Of a stretch of DNA of 64,000 bases, positions 48,465-56,443 are shown in pieces. The notes beneath the pieces are model-generated. The model saw only the letters and a list, made by a program, of their open reading frames with translations. It searched no databases and was not told the origin of the DNA. Within the stretch, counting starts at the first letter, position 1. Each line of letters begins with the position of its first letter. The position numbers were made by a program, and so were the translations under genes. The stretch comes from Frigoribacterium sp. PhB116 (lineage in GTDB: Bacteria; Actinomycetota; Actinomycetes; Actinomycetales; Microbacteriaceae). The stretch spans positions 1 through 64,000 of the forward strand of contig NZ_SOBE01000005.1 of the NCBI RefSeq assembly GCF_004364285.1, written 5' to 3'.

Positions 48465-48998
48465 CTACCGTCGCAGCTCGAAGCTCGTCTGCCCGATCGT
48501 CACCGTGGCGCCCGTCGGCACCGGAGTGGGGACGGTGACGCGCTCGTCCGCGAGGAACGTCCCGTTCGTGCTGTCCAGGTCCTGCACGACCCAACGTCCG
48601 TTCCAGAGCATCAGCCGGGCGTGGTGCGTCGAGGTGTAGTCGTCGCGGATCACCAGGTTGCTCTCCTGCGACCGACCGATCGTGAGGGGTCCGTCGCCGA
48701 GCGGCATCTCGAGTCCCGCCTTGGCGCCCTTCGTGATGACGAGGCGCGTCGCGGCGCCGTCGGACGACGGGGCGACGGGCGCGCGCTGCTGCGCGGGCGC
48801 CGGCGTGGACACGGGCCGGGGCGCAGGAGGCGCGGCGGCGGCCGACGAGGCTCGTCCCGGCTGCTGGTCGGTCGGCATCTTGCGCGCCCGCTGCCCGAAG
48901 AGGTCGGACCGCAGGGCGAAGACGACGGCGAAGACGAAGAGCCACAGCACGGCCAGGAAGGCGAAGCGCAGGGCGAAGAGGGTCAGCTCACTGGTCAC
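48465..48998 (-). CDS. fhaB: FHA-domain membrane protein FhaB (FipA-type)
   Basis: A 177-residue protein with an N-terminal membrane helix (about 5-28), an Ala/Pro-rich linker and a C-terminal FHA domain (LTIGRSQESNLVIRDDYTSTHHARL; DLDSTNGTFL) that reads phosphothreonine. In mycobacteria the counterpart links kinase signalling to FtsZ and FtsQ. The GTG start overlaps the fhaA stop (GTGA). Confidence 0.92.
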   Translation of the reverse strand: MTSELTLFALRFAFLAVLWLFVFAVVFALRSDLFGQRARKMPTDQQPGRASSAAAAPPAPRPVSTPAPAQQRAPVAPSSDGAATRLVITKGAKAGLEMPLGDGPLTIGRSQESNLVIRDDYTSTHHARLMLWNGRWVVQDLDSTNGTFLADERVTVPTPVPTGATVTIGQTSFELRR

Positions 48999-49708
48999 CA
49001 GGATCCCCCTCGGACGTCGGGCCCGTCGAAGGGGTCGGGCGTCGATGACTGGGGGAGCACCCGGAACACGATACGCGTACGACCGATCTCGATGACCGAG
49101 TCGGGCTGCAGGGCGGCCTTGGAGAGCGGTGCGCCGTTGAGCTTCGAGCCGTTCGTGGAGCCCAGGTCGCGGGCCTGCGCGCGCTGGCCGTCCCAGAGGA
49201 TCTCGACGTGCTTGCGGCTCGTGCCCGTGTCCTGCACGGTGATGTCCGCGTCGCTGCCGCGGCCGATGACGGTGCGCTGGCCGGTGATGGCGTGGCGCGT
49301 GCCGTCGACGTCGACGAACGGGCGCCACGTCACGTCGCCCTGGACGTTGCGCGAGTCGACGGCGAGGATGCCGACGCTCAGCGCCGCGTCCTCCCGGAGC
49401 TGGACCCGGAGCGGACCGGCGAACTGGTAGCCCTGCGCCGTCGCGTGACGCTGCGTGAGCTGCGTGAGCTCGTCGATCAGGGCGGGACCCACGGAGGCCA
49501 TCGCCTCGTGGTCGGCCGGGGAGAGCCGGACCAGGAGCTCGTTCGGCACGAGGATGCGGTCACGGGAGACCACGGCCGCCTTCGTGTCGAGCTCGCGCCG
49601 CAGCGCGCTCGTGATCTCGAGGGGCTGCACGCTCGAACGGAACGTCTTGGCGAAGGCGCCGTTCACGGCGCGCTCCAGCCCGCGTTCGAAGTTGTCGAGC
49701 AGTCCCAT
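48995..49708 (-). CDS. fhaA: FHA-domain protein FhaA (DUF3662 and FHA)
   Basis: A 237-residue cytoplasmic protein. The N-terminal DUF3662 domain (about 1-115, GLLDNFERGLERAVNGAFAKTF) is followed directly by an FHA domain (about 140-225, TVIGRGSDADITVQDTGTSRKHVEI; DLGSTNGSKLNG). The long disordered linker of mycobacterial FhaA is absent. FhaA binds phosphorylated MviN in mycobacteria. It leads the operon; a -10 box TAAGAT (49747-49742) and GGAGA precede the ATG. Confidence 0.92.
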   Translation of the reverse strand: MGLLDNFERGLERAVNGAFAKTFRSSVQPLEITSALRRELDTKAAVVSRDRILVPNELLVRLSPADHEAMASVGPALIDELTQLTQRHATAQGYQFAGPLRVQLREDAALSVGILAVDSRNVQGDVTWRPFVDVDGTRHAITGQRTVIGRGSDADITVQDTGTSRKHVEILWDGQRAQARDLGSTNGSKLNGAPLSKAALQPDSVIEIGRTRIVFRVLPQSSTPDPFDGPDVRGGSW

Positions 49709-49779
49709 GGGTCTCCAGGTTCGGGGGTCGCTGGTCGCCCGATCTTAGCCGGACGGCGTGGACGGCCCCCGCAGGTGCT

Positions 49780-49807
49780 CTGACGGGGCGCTCGGACATG
49801 ATAATGT
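49780..49807 (+). promoter_or_regulatory. tRNA-Leu promoter
   Basis: CTGACG (49780-49785) and TAATGT (49802-49807) are 16 nt apart and lie 10 nt before the tRNA. Confidence 0.5.
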
Positions 49808-49817
49808 TCTCGAGTTC

Positions 49818-49901
49818 GCGCGAGTGGCGGAATTGGCAGACGCGCTGGCTTCAGGTGCCAGTGCTCGAAAGGGCGTGGGGGTTCAAGTCCCCCCTCGCGC
49901 A
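49818..49901 (+). tRNA. tRNA-Leu (CAG)
   Basis: An 84-nt class II tRNA: acceptor GCGCGAG with CTCGCGC, D-arm GCGGAATTGGCAGACGC, anticodon CAG in TTCAGGT, a long variable arm (GTGCTCGAAAGGGCGT) and T-loop GGTTCAAGTCC. CCA is not encoded. The same tRNA lies beside fhaA in mycobacteria. Confidence 0.96.
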
Positions 49902-49904
49902 CGC

Positions 49905-49942
49905 GAACGAAAAGGCCCTCCTCTGGAGGGCCTTTCTCGTTC
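49905..49942 (+). terminator. Terminator after tRNA-Leu
   Basis: AAAGGCCCTCC (49911-49921) and GGAGGGCCTTT (49925-49935) form a perfect 11-bp stem with a 3-nt loop; flanking GAACGA and TCGTTC extend it. Confidence 0.85.
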
Positions 49943-50065
49943 GTGGTGCCTTCTATCGCGCCGCCGCCCCTGCGGCGCGACGATGCGAGATCCCACTCGA
50001 CGGTCATGCCGACGGATCTGCCCGCCCGGGTTCTGGACCTTGCAAGGAAGTTTCCACATCGCCCT

Positions 50066-50100
50066 GACGTGTAAAGAAATGCCGATTTTCTTTACACGTC
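50066..50100. repeat. Perfect AT-rich 14-bp inverted repeat
   Basis: GACGTGTAAAGAAA (50066-50079) and TTTCTTTACACGTC (50087-50100) surround a 7-nt spacer. Its base composition is unlike the surroundings. It ends where the gene-remnant reading frame begins to look like protein, so it may be an operator, an element end or a junction scar. Confidence 0.8.
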
Positions 50101-50237
50101 GACTAATTACGGCGGCGGGCGTCCTGTCCGACGTCAAGGTCGGACGAGAGCGTCTCTTCGTCAACGGCCGCTTCCTTCGCTTGCTCGCGCGGGACGAGGA
50201 AAGCGTGCTGCCGGTGACGACGCCGACGCTCTTCTAA
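50097..50237 (+). pseudogene. Probable C-terminal remnant of a lost gene (Fic-like tail)
   Basis: The frame ending at TAA 50235-50237 encodes RRLITAAGVLSD, then VGRERLFVNGRFLRLLARDEES. This reads like the C-terminal winged-helix tail of Fic-family proteins (aGvL-x-vGR-x-LFVN-x-x-x-L-x-x-L) and has no start codon or upstream domain. Upstream of 50090 the resemblance is lost. Together with tRNA-Leu nearby and the inverted repeat it looks like a deletion scar. The family call is from memory of the pattern and is tentative. Confidence 0.4.
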
Positions 50238-50292
50238 CTCCAGCTCCGGACGCGGCCTGACCGGTCGGTGCCGCGGGTCGGCGCAGGACGGC

Positions 50293-50976
50293 TCAGCGCA
50301 GCGGGGCGATCAGGCGGGGGCCGGTGTTGCGCACCGAGCCGACGTCGCGCGTGACCTCGTGGTGCACGAGGTCGTGGGCCACCTCGAAGGAGGCGCGGTC
50401 GAGCAGCGCGAGCAGCTCGCCCGTGTCGAGGTGGTCGCCCAGCCAGTCGTCGTAGGCGTCGGGCGTGAGGCAGGACGGCATCCGGTCGTGGACCTCGCCG
50501 GGCGCGACGTGGGCGTCGCGGGTGATGATCGACATCGAGAGCACCCACCGCGTCGGGTCGTCCTCGTCCGCGGCGGGGTCGGGCCAGGCGCTCATCACCC
50601 CGGCCATGGCGAGGCCGGCGTCCGGCTGGTGCACGAAGTGCGGCTGCTTGCCCGTCTCGGTGACGACCCACTCGTAGTAGCCGAGGGCCGGCACGATGCA
50701 GCGTGCCTGCGCGAACGGCCGTCGGAACATCCCGCTCGTCGCTACCGTCTCGACGCGGGCGTTGATCGGCTGGGGCCGCTTCTTCAGGTCCGGGTACCAC
50801 GGCGGCGTCAGTCCCCAGCGTGCCTGGGCGAGCTCGCGCTCGCCGTGTCGCGTGCGCACGACGGGCACCGTCGTGGTCGGGGCGACGTTGAAGTCGTCCG
50901 GCAGGGTCCCGAGACCGGCGAGCAGGTCGGGCATCAGGTCCGACGTGGCCTTCGCGATGACGTAGCGGCCGCACAT
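50293..50976 (-). CDS. SRAP (HMCES/YedK) abasic-site DNA-protein crosslink protein
   Basis: A 227-residue SOS response-associated peptidase. The catalytic Cys2 follows the initiator Met (MCGRYVIA), and it forms a thiazolidine link to abasic sites in single-stranded DNA. Other family motifs are FNVAPTTTVPVV, WGLTPPW, INARVETV (active-site Asn), RRCIVPALGYYEW-like RCIVPALGYYEW and the His in HDRMPSCL. It is 227 residues long, as usual. It stands alone. Confidence 0.94.
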   Translation of the reverse strand: MCGRYVIAKATSDLMPDLLAGLGTLPDDFNVAPTTTVPVVRTRHGERELAQARWGLTPPWYPDLKKRPQPINARVETVATSGMFRRPFAQARCIVPALGYYEWVVTETGKQPHFVHQPDAGLAMAGVMSAWPDPAADEDDPTRWVLSMSIITRDAHVAPGEVHDRMPSCLTPDAYDDWLGDHLDTGELLALLDRASFEVAHDLVHHEVTRDVGSVRNTGPRLIAPLR

Positions 50977-51118
50977 GGCGCCAGTCTGCTCTCGTCGCGG
51001 CGCGGGCGGAAGGGCTCGTGCACCGGGGCGTCCGACGGTTCCCCTCGGGGCATCCCGCGTGGTTCACTGTGGCCACGCGCGGCGGCGCCGCCGCTCGGGA
51101 ACAGGAGAGGTGGTCGCC

Positions 51119-51655
51119 GTGGCTCGCTCAGGAGAGGTCGCCGACGCGGCGGAGGAGCTGCACGGCTGGGTGGTCGTGGGCGTCGTCCCCGCCACCGCCG
51201 AGGCCGTCGTCGCCCGGGCCGCGGAGTTCGCCCGCCGGTTCGGCACCGGGCTCGCCTGCGTGGCTGTCGAGCCCGACCGGATGGCCTTCGCGGAGAGCAT
51301 CGACGGGACCGTGCTCTCGTACCCGATCGCGCCGGAGGACTGGGCCGACGAGATCACGTTCGAGCCGGAGCTGCGCGAGCGCCTGCTCACGGTGCTGGTC
51401 GACCACGCCGGACCGGTGGCGTTCGTCGCCCTGACCGGCGACCCCGCGACGGGCCTCGCGTCGTTCGCGGGCACGGTCGACGCGCCGATGATCGTGGTGG
51501 GCAGCCGGGAGGCAGGGCTCCGGGGGAGCCTGCGCGAGTTCTTCGCCGGCTCCGTGGCGCTGCACCTCAGCCACCGGCAGACGCGACCCGTGGTCGTCGT
51601 GCCGCTCGCGCCCGTGTCGCGCGCCCAGGCGCTGCCGTGGGAGGACGAGCTGTAG
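51119..51655 (+). CDS. Universal stress protein family protein
   Basis: A 178-residue UspA-type protein. The Rossmann-like start VVVGVVPATAEAVVARAAEFARRFG and the nucleotide-binding end IVVGSREAGLRGSLREFFAGSVALHLSHRQTRPVVVVP (G-x2-G-x9-G-S pattern) are clear. The GTG at 51119 follows AGGAGAGG at 8-nt spacing. The role, probably stress adaptation, is not specified by the sequence. It converges on the cation efflux gene. Confidence 0.85.
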   Translation: MARSGEVADAAEELHGWVVVGVVPATAEAVVARAAEFARRFGTGLACVAVEPDRMAFAESIDGTVLSYPIAPEDWADEITFEPELRERLLTVLVDHAGPVAFVALTGDPATGLASFAGTVDAPMIVVGSREAGLRGSLREFFAGSVALHLSHRQTRPVVVVPLAPVSRAQALPWEDEL

Positions 51656-51692
51656 CGGCGCCTCCTCGGCTCGCTGCCCCGTTGCCGGACGG

Positions 51693-52607
51693 TCAGGCGT
51701 GCGTGGTGCGCTCGTGCTCGGCGTGGTCGGCCGGCTCGAGCTGGAACGTCGCGTGCTCGACCTCGAAGTGCGACGCGAGGCACCTGTCGAGGGCGTCGAG
51801 GGTCTCGTCGACGCGCATGTCGCAGAACACGTCGCGCTCGACGACGACGTGCGCCGAGAAGACGGTCGCGCCGCTGGTGATCTGCCAGGCGTGCACGTCG
51901 TGGGCGGAGACCACCCCGGGCGTGTCGGTGATGTGCGCGCGCACGGCCGCGAGGTCGATGTCGCCCGGCGCCGAGCCGAAGAGCACGCGCACGGCCTCGC
52001 GCAGCAGCGACCACGCCCGCGGCACGATCATGGCCGCGATGATCAGCGAGCCCACCGAGTCGGCCTGGGCGAAGCCCGTCGTCAGCACGACGACCGAGGC
52101 GACGACGACCGCCGCCGACCCGAGCAGGTCGCCGAGCACCTCGAGGTAGGCGCCGCGCATGTTGATCGAGTGGGAGGCACCGCCGCGCAGCACGAGGAGC
52201 GCCACGACGTTGGTCGCCCCGCCCACGAGGCCGACGACGAGCATCGGCAGGCCCAGCACCTCGAGGTGGCTCGGGTCGAGGAGCCGCGACACGGCGGCGA
52301 CGGCCACCGAGAGCGAGACGGCGACGAGCACGAGGCCGTTGATCAACGCCGCGAAGACCTCGGCGCGTCGGTAGCCGTAGGTCTGACGGCCGCTCGCGGG
52401 GCGGGCGGCGACGATCGTCGCCAGCAGGGCGATCACGAGGCCGGCGAGGTCGGAGGCCATGTGCCCGGAGTCGGCGAGCAGCGCGAGCGAGCCGGAGAGG
52501 GCCGCACCGACGAGCTGGGCGACGAGGCCCAGGGCGACGACGCCGATCGCGAGGCGCAGGCGACGGCCGTCGGCGGCCATGTGGCCGTGCGCGTGGTCGT
52601 GGCCCAT
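51693..52607 (-). CDS. Cation diffusion facilitator (CzcD/ZnT type)
   Basis: A 304-residue metal/proton antiporter. It has a His-rich N terminus (GHDHAHGH), six membrane helices and a cytoplasmic domain. The zinc-site motif ADSGHMASD in helix 2 and the H-x3-D-type partner around YLEVLGDLLGS in helix 5 suggest Zn, Cd or Co export. The tail is His-rich (HAEHERTTHA). A -10 box TAGGGT lies about 50 nt before the ATG. Confidence 0.93.
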   Translation of the reverse strand: MGHDHAHGHMAADGRRLRLAIGVVALGLVAQLVGAALSGSLALLADSGHMASDLAGLVIALLATIVAARPASGRQTYGYRRAEVFAALINGLVLVAVSLSVAVAAVSRLLDPSHLEVLGLPMLVVGLVGGATNVVALLVLRGGASHSINMRGAYLEVLGDLLGSAAVVVASVVVLTTGFAQADSVGSLIIAAMIVPRAWSLLREAVRVLFGSAPGDIDLAAVRAHITDTPGVVSAHDVHAWQITSGATVFSAHVVVERDVFCDMRVDETLDALDRCLASHFEVEHATFQLEPADHAEHERTTHA

Positions 52608-52783
52608 GCGTCGCTCCTCACGTCACCCGGTCGGCCCGCCGGGTGCTGGCCGTCGTCGACCCTACCGGCGGCGACCGACGCTCGACAGGTGTGCGGGCCA
52701 GTCGATGACGAGGATCGTTCCCGACTGTGCACCGGCGGCCCGGGAGGGGGAACAGAGCGGCCGTCTCGGTCGTTGGCAGCGTC

Positions 52784-53671
52784 ATGACCGACACCGGCGC
52801 CTCCTCCGTCCCCCGTCCCTCCTCGTCGGGCCCGCTCGTCGGCGTGACCGGCTCGACCGGTGCCGTGGGCGGCCGGGTGGCGGCCGCGCTCGCCGAGGCC
52901 GGCGTCCGGCAGCGCCTGGTCGTCCGCGACGCCTCGAGGGCGCCGCGGCTGGAGGGCGCCGAGGTGGCGGAGGCGACCTACGGCGACCACGAGGCCTCCG
53001 TCGCGGCGCTGCGCGGCGTCGACGTCCTCTTCATGGTGTCGGCGGCCGAGGCGCCCGACCGGCGGGCCCAGCACCTCGACTTCGTCGCGGCGGCCGCCGA
53101 GGCCGGCGTGGGCCACGTCGTCTACACGTCGTTCCAGGGGGCGGCCCCCGACGCCGTCTTCACCCTCGCGCGCGACCACTGGGCCACCGAGGAGGCGCTC
53201 CGCGCGTCGGGCATGCAGGTCACCCTGCTGCGCGACTCCTTCTACCTCGACGTGCTGCCCGAGTTCGCGGACGAGCAGGGCGTGCTCCGCGGGCCCGCCG
53301 GGTCGGGGCGCGTCGCCGCGGTCGCGCGGGCGGACGTCGCGGACGTGGTCGCGGCCGTGCTGCAGCAGCCCTCGGCGCACGTCGGTGCGATCTACGAGCT
53401 GACCGGCTCCGAGGCCGTCACGCTCGCGGAGGCGGCGGCCCGGCTGTCCGTCGTGCTCGGTCGGCCGTTCTCCTTCGTCGACGAGACGCTCGACGAGGCG
53501 TACGCCTCACGCGAGCGCTGGCAGCCCGAGCCGTGGCAGGCGGACGCGTGGGTCAGCACGTACACGTCGCTCGCGTCGGGCGAGGTGTCCCGCGTCACGA
53601 CCGCCGTGCGCGACCTCACCGGCCACGACCCGCTCACGATCGAGACCCTCTTCGGGCTGCGCGGCGCCTGA
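52784..53671 (+). CDS. NmrA-like/atypical SDR NAD(P)-binding protein
   Basis: A 295-residue Rossmann protein. The dinucleotide-binding motif GVTGSTGAVGGRVAAALAEAG lies near the start, an NADP-type Arg in LVVRDASRAPRL follows, and the rest matches NmrA or quinone oxidoreductase 2-like proteins. The classic YxxxK of catalytic SDRs is not evident, so it may be a redox sensor or an oxidoreductase. I chose the ATG at 52784 because residues before it are not conserved-looking. It converges on an MFS gene. Confidence 0.82.
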   Translation: MTDTGASSVPRPSSSGPLVGVTGSTGAVGGRVAAALAEAGVRQRLVVRDASRAPRLEGAEVAEATYGDHEASVAALRGVDVLFMVSAAEAPDRRAQHLDFVAAAAEAGVGHVVYTSFQGAAPDAVFTLARDHWATEEALRASGMQVTLLRDSFYLDVLPEFADEQGVLRGPAGSGRVAAVARADVADVVAAVLQQPSAHVGAIYELTGSEAVTLAEAAARLSVVLGRPFSFVDETLDEAYASRERWQPEPWQADAWVSTYTSLASGEVSRVTTAVRDLTGHDPLTIETLFGLRGA

Positions 53672-53700
53672 GCCGCCGCGGGCGACGGGGACCCGCCGGC

Positions 53701-54978
53701 TCAGCGGACGCGTCGCGCCGACAGCACGCCGCTGATCCCGAGCACGAGCACCGACACGAAGATCCCGACCATCGGCAGTTCCCACCCGCCGGAGGCGTCG
53801 TGCAGGCCGCCGATCGCCAGCGGCCCGAGCGAGGCGATGGCGTAGCCGCCGCCCTGCACGAGGGCCGAGAGGCGGCGGGCGTCGTCGCCGGTCGTGGCCA
53901 TCCGCACGATCACGATGAAGATGATCGTGATGCCGCCGCCCTGGGCCGCGCCGCCGAAGATCGACCAGATCAGCCAGTGCTCGGGCGCGAAGAAGAGGCC
54001 GAGCGGCATGGCCGTCCAGAGCACGCCGATCAGCGCGATGACCGCGGACGGGCGCCAGCGCAGGGCGAGCAGCGGGACGCCGAGCGCCCCGACGACCGCC
54101 ATGATCTGGAACACCGACGAGCTCGCGCCGGCGGCCTCGCGGGTCAGGCCGATCTCGTCGCCGAGCAGCGTGGGCATCCACGCGGTGAGCCCGTAGTAGG
54201 CGAAGGCCTGGCCGGCGAAGGCGAGCGTGAGGCCCCAGGTGGTCCAGCGGCGCAGCAGCGGCCGTCGCCGCGCCTCCGCGTCGGCCTCGTGGGCCGCGGT
54301 CTCGACCACGTCGATGCCGCCGGTCATGACGTCGGCCGAGGAGGCGCCTCCTGCGTCGACCGCCCCGCCCACGTCACGTGCCCCCACGCCGAGCGCGACC
54401 CGCGGACCGACCGCGACGGCCCACACGGCCACCGCCAGGACGGCGAGCAGCCCCCAGCCGACCAGCGCGGCCGGCCAGCCGACGACCGAGGCGATCGGCG
54501 CGGTCGCCAGCGACGTGATCATCGACCCGACGTTGAGCGCCGACGTGTAGATGCCCGTGACGAAGCCCGCTCGCTCGGGCGTGTAGTCGCGCCGGATGAT
54601 GACCGGGAGCACGACGTTGCCCACGGTGATCGCGATGCCGATGACGATCGTGCCGACGTAGAGCCAGGACGAGGTGCCGAGGGCGCGCAGCACGGTGCCC
54701 AGCAGGACCCCGGCGAGGCCGATGCTGACGGCGCGCTCGGCGCCGACCTTGACGATCAGGCTCGAGGCGAGCGGGCTCGCGAGGGCGAAGCAGAGCACGG
54801 GGATGCTGGTCAGCAGCCCGGCGACGACGGCGGTGAGGCCGAGGTCGGCGCTCATCTGGCCGAGCACGGGCGCCGTGGCGACGATGGGGCCGCGCAGGTT
54901 GAGCGCGATGAGGACGATCGCGAGGGTGAGCAGCCAGGCGGCGGGCGAGCGGACCGCGGCCGAGCCGGCCTGCCTCAC
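53701..54978 (-). CDS. MFS transporter, CynX/NimT type
   Basis: A 425-residue transporter with 12 predicted helices. AIVLIALNLRGPIVATAPVLGQM at the start, with the conserved NLR-P, is typical of the CynX/NimT (cyanate or nitroimidazole transport) group. A Gly/Ala-rich cytoplasmic loop (about 205-240) lies between the halves. The GTG start overlaps the stop of the HAD gene (GTGA). The substrate is unknown. Confidence 0.88.
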   Translation of the reverse strand: MRQAGSAAVRSPAAWLLTLAIVLIALNLRGPIVATAPVLGQMSADLGLTAVVAGLLTSIPVLCFALASPLASSLIVKVGAERAVSIGLAGVLLGTVLRALGTSSWLYVGTIVIGIAITVGNVVLPVIIRRDYTPERAGFVTGIYTSALNVGSMITSLATAPIASVVGWPAALVGWGLLAVLAVAVWAVAVGPRVALGVGARDVGGAVDAGGASSADVMTGGIDVVETAAHEADAEARRRPLLRRWTTWGLTLAFAGQAFAYYGLTAWMPTLLGDEIGLTREAAGASSSVFQIMAVVGALGVPLLALRWRPSAVIALIGVLWTAMPLGLFFAPEHWLIWSIFGGAAQGGGITIIFIVIVRMATTGDDARRLSALVQGGGYAIASLGPLAIGGLHDASGGWELPMVGIFVSVLVLGISGVLSARRVR

Positions 54979-55664
54979 GCCGCGCCGCGCACGGGTGCCG
55001 TGACGAGCTCGACGCCGAGCAGATCGGCCACCTCGCGCACGTCGGAGGCGACGGCGACGGCACCGACGTGCTCGGCGGGCTCGCCGTAGCCCCAGGTCAC
55101 GAGGATGGTCGGCACGTCGTGCTCGGCCGCGCCCTCGACGTCGTGGTGGCGGTCGCCGATCAGCACCGGACGCGAGACGTCGGCGCCGCGCTCGCGCAGG
55201 CGGCGGAGGGCCTCGGCGACGACGTCGGCCTTCGTGTTGCGGACCTCGTCGTCGGACGCCCCGGTGATCAGGTCGAGGTACTGCACGAGGTCGTGCGCCT
55301 CGAGGATCTTGGTGGCCGGCGTCTCGGGCTTCGAGGTGGCGGTCGAGGTGGGCAGCCCCGCGGCGTGCACGCTGGCGAGCAGGTCGCGGACCCCGGGGAA
55401 GATCTCGCCTTCGAGCGCACCGTTCGCGAGGTAGTGCGCGCGGTAGGTGCGCATCGCCTCCGCCAGTCGGTCGCCGGTCAGGCCGAGGCGCACCTCGAAG
55501 CTCTGCGGCAGGGGCGGGCCGACCCACGCCATCAGCTCGGACTGCTCGGGCACGGGCAGGCCGAGCGAGGCGATGGTGTGCGCGAGGCTGGCCGTGATCG
55601 CCGGCGCCGAGTCGGCGATGGTGCCGTCGAGGTCGAACAGGACGGCGGTGTAGGAGGGAGTCAT
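54975..55664 (-). CDS. HAD-family phosphatase (phosphoglycolate phosphatase-like)
   Basis: A 229-residue hydrolase with the nucleophile motif LFDLDGTIADS, motif II TSTATSKPE, motif III Lys (RNTKADVV) and the acidic motif GDRHHDVEGA. It resembles Gph/PpaX enzymes that remove phosphate from phosphoglycolate or pyrophosphate; the substrate is unproven. TAAGCT (55677-55672) lies 7 nt before the ATG, suggesting a leaderless mRNA. It overlaps the MFS gene. Confidence 0.9.
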   Translation of the reverse strand: MTPSYTAVLFDLDGTIADSAPAITASLAHTIASLGLPVPEQSELMAWVGPPLPQSFEVRLGLTGDRLAEAMRTYRAHYLANGALEGEIFPGVRDLLASVHAAGLPTSTATSKPETPATKILEAHDLVQYLDLITGASDDEVRNTKADVVAEALRRLRERGADVSRPVLIGDRHHDVEGAAEHDVPTILVTWGYGEPAEHVGAVAVASDVREVADLLGVELVTAPVRGAA

Positions 55665-55712
55665 CCCCTCCAGCTTAGGAGCGCCGCGGAGCTCCGACCG
55701 CGGCCGGAGCCG

Positions 55713-56408
55713 CTAGAACAGACGCGAGTGCGAGTCGTCGAGCCCTCGCATCGCGTCGTAGTCGAGCAGCAGGGTGCGGATGCCGCGGTCGTGCGCGAGG
55801 GTGCGGGCCTGCGGCTTGATCTCCTGCGCCGCGAAGACGCCGGTGACGGGTGCCAGGTGCGGGTCGCGGTTCATCAGCTCGAGGTAGCGCGTCAGCTGCT
55901 CGACCCCGTCGATGTCGCCGCGGCGCTTGAGCTCGACGGCAACGGCGGCGCCCGAGGCGTCCCGGGCGAGGATGTCGACCGGCCCGATCGCGGTCATGTA
56001 CTCGCGGCGGACGAGCACGTGCCCCTCGCCCAGCAGGTCGATCTGCTCGGCGAGCAGCTTCTGCAGGTCGGCCTCGACGCCGTCCTTCGTGAGCCCGGGG
56101 TCGACGCCCATCTCGTGGGACGAGTCGTGCAGCACCTCGTGGATCGACACGACGAGGATGTCGGCGGTCTTCGCCTGCGTGACCTTCCAGAGCTCGACGA
56201 CCCCCGCCTCCTGCTGGTCGGCGTCGGGCTCGAGCACGGTCAGCGTGCACGGCGGGCTCATCCAGTTGAGCGGCTTGTAGCTGCCGCCGTCGGAGTGGAC
56301 CAGCAGGCTGCCGTCGCTCTTGACCATGAGCAGGCGGGTGGCGAGGGGGAGGTGGGCGCTGAGCCGGCCGGCGTAGTCGACCGAGCAGCGGGCAATGACG
56401 AGACGCAC
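55713..56408 (-). CDS. nucS: Mismatch-specific endonuclease NucS (EndoMS)
   Basis: A 231-residue protein starting [21 protein letters not shown], with an N-terminal DNA-binding half and a C-terminal RecB-like nuclease domain ([25 protein letters not shown] and K of the active site, then Q in [11 protein letters not shown]). NucS provides mismatch repair in actinobacteria that lack MutS-MutL. TAGGAT (56420-56415) lies 6 nt before the GTG start, indicating a leaderless mRNA. Confidence 0.96.
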   Translation of the reverse strand: MRLVIARCSVDYAGRLSAHLPLATRLLMVKSDGSLLVHSDGGSYKPLNWMSPPCTLTVLEPDADQQEAGVVELWKVTQAKTADILVVSIHEVLHDSSHEMGVDPGLTKDGVEADLQKLLAEQIDLLGEGHVLVRREYMTAIGPVDILARDASGAAVAVELKRRGDIDGVEQLTRYLELMNRDPHLAPVTGVFAAQEIKPQARTLAHDRGIRTLLLDYDAMRGLDDSHSRLF

Positions 56409-56443
56409 CCGACGATCCTACGGTCCGGCCGGGCGGGCCCGCG

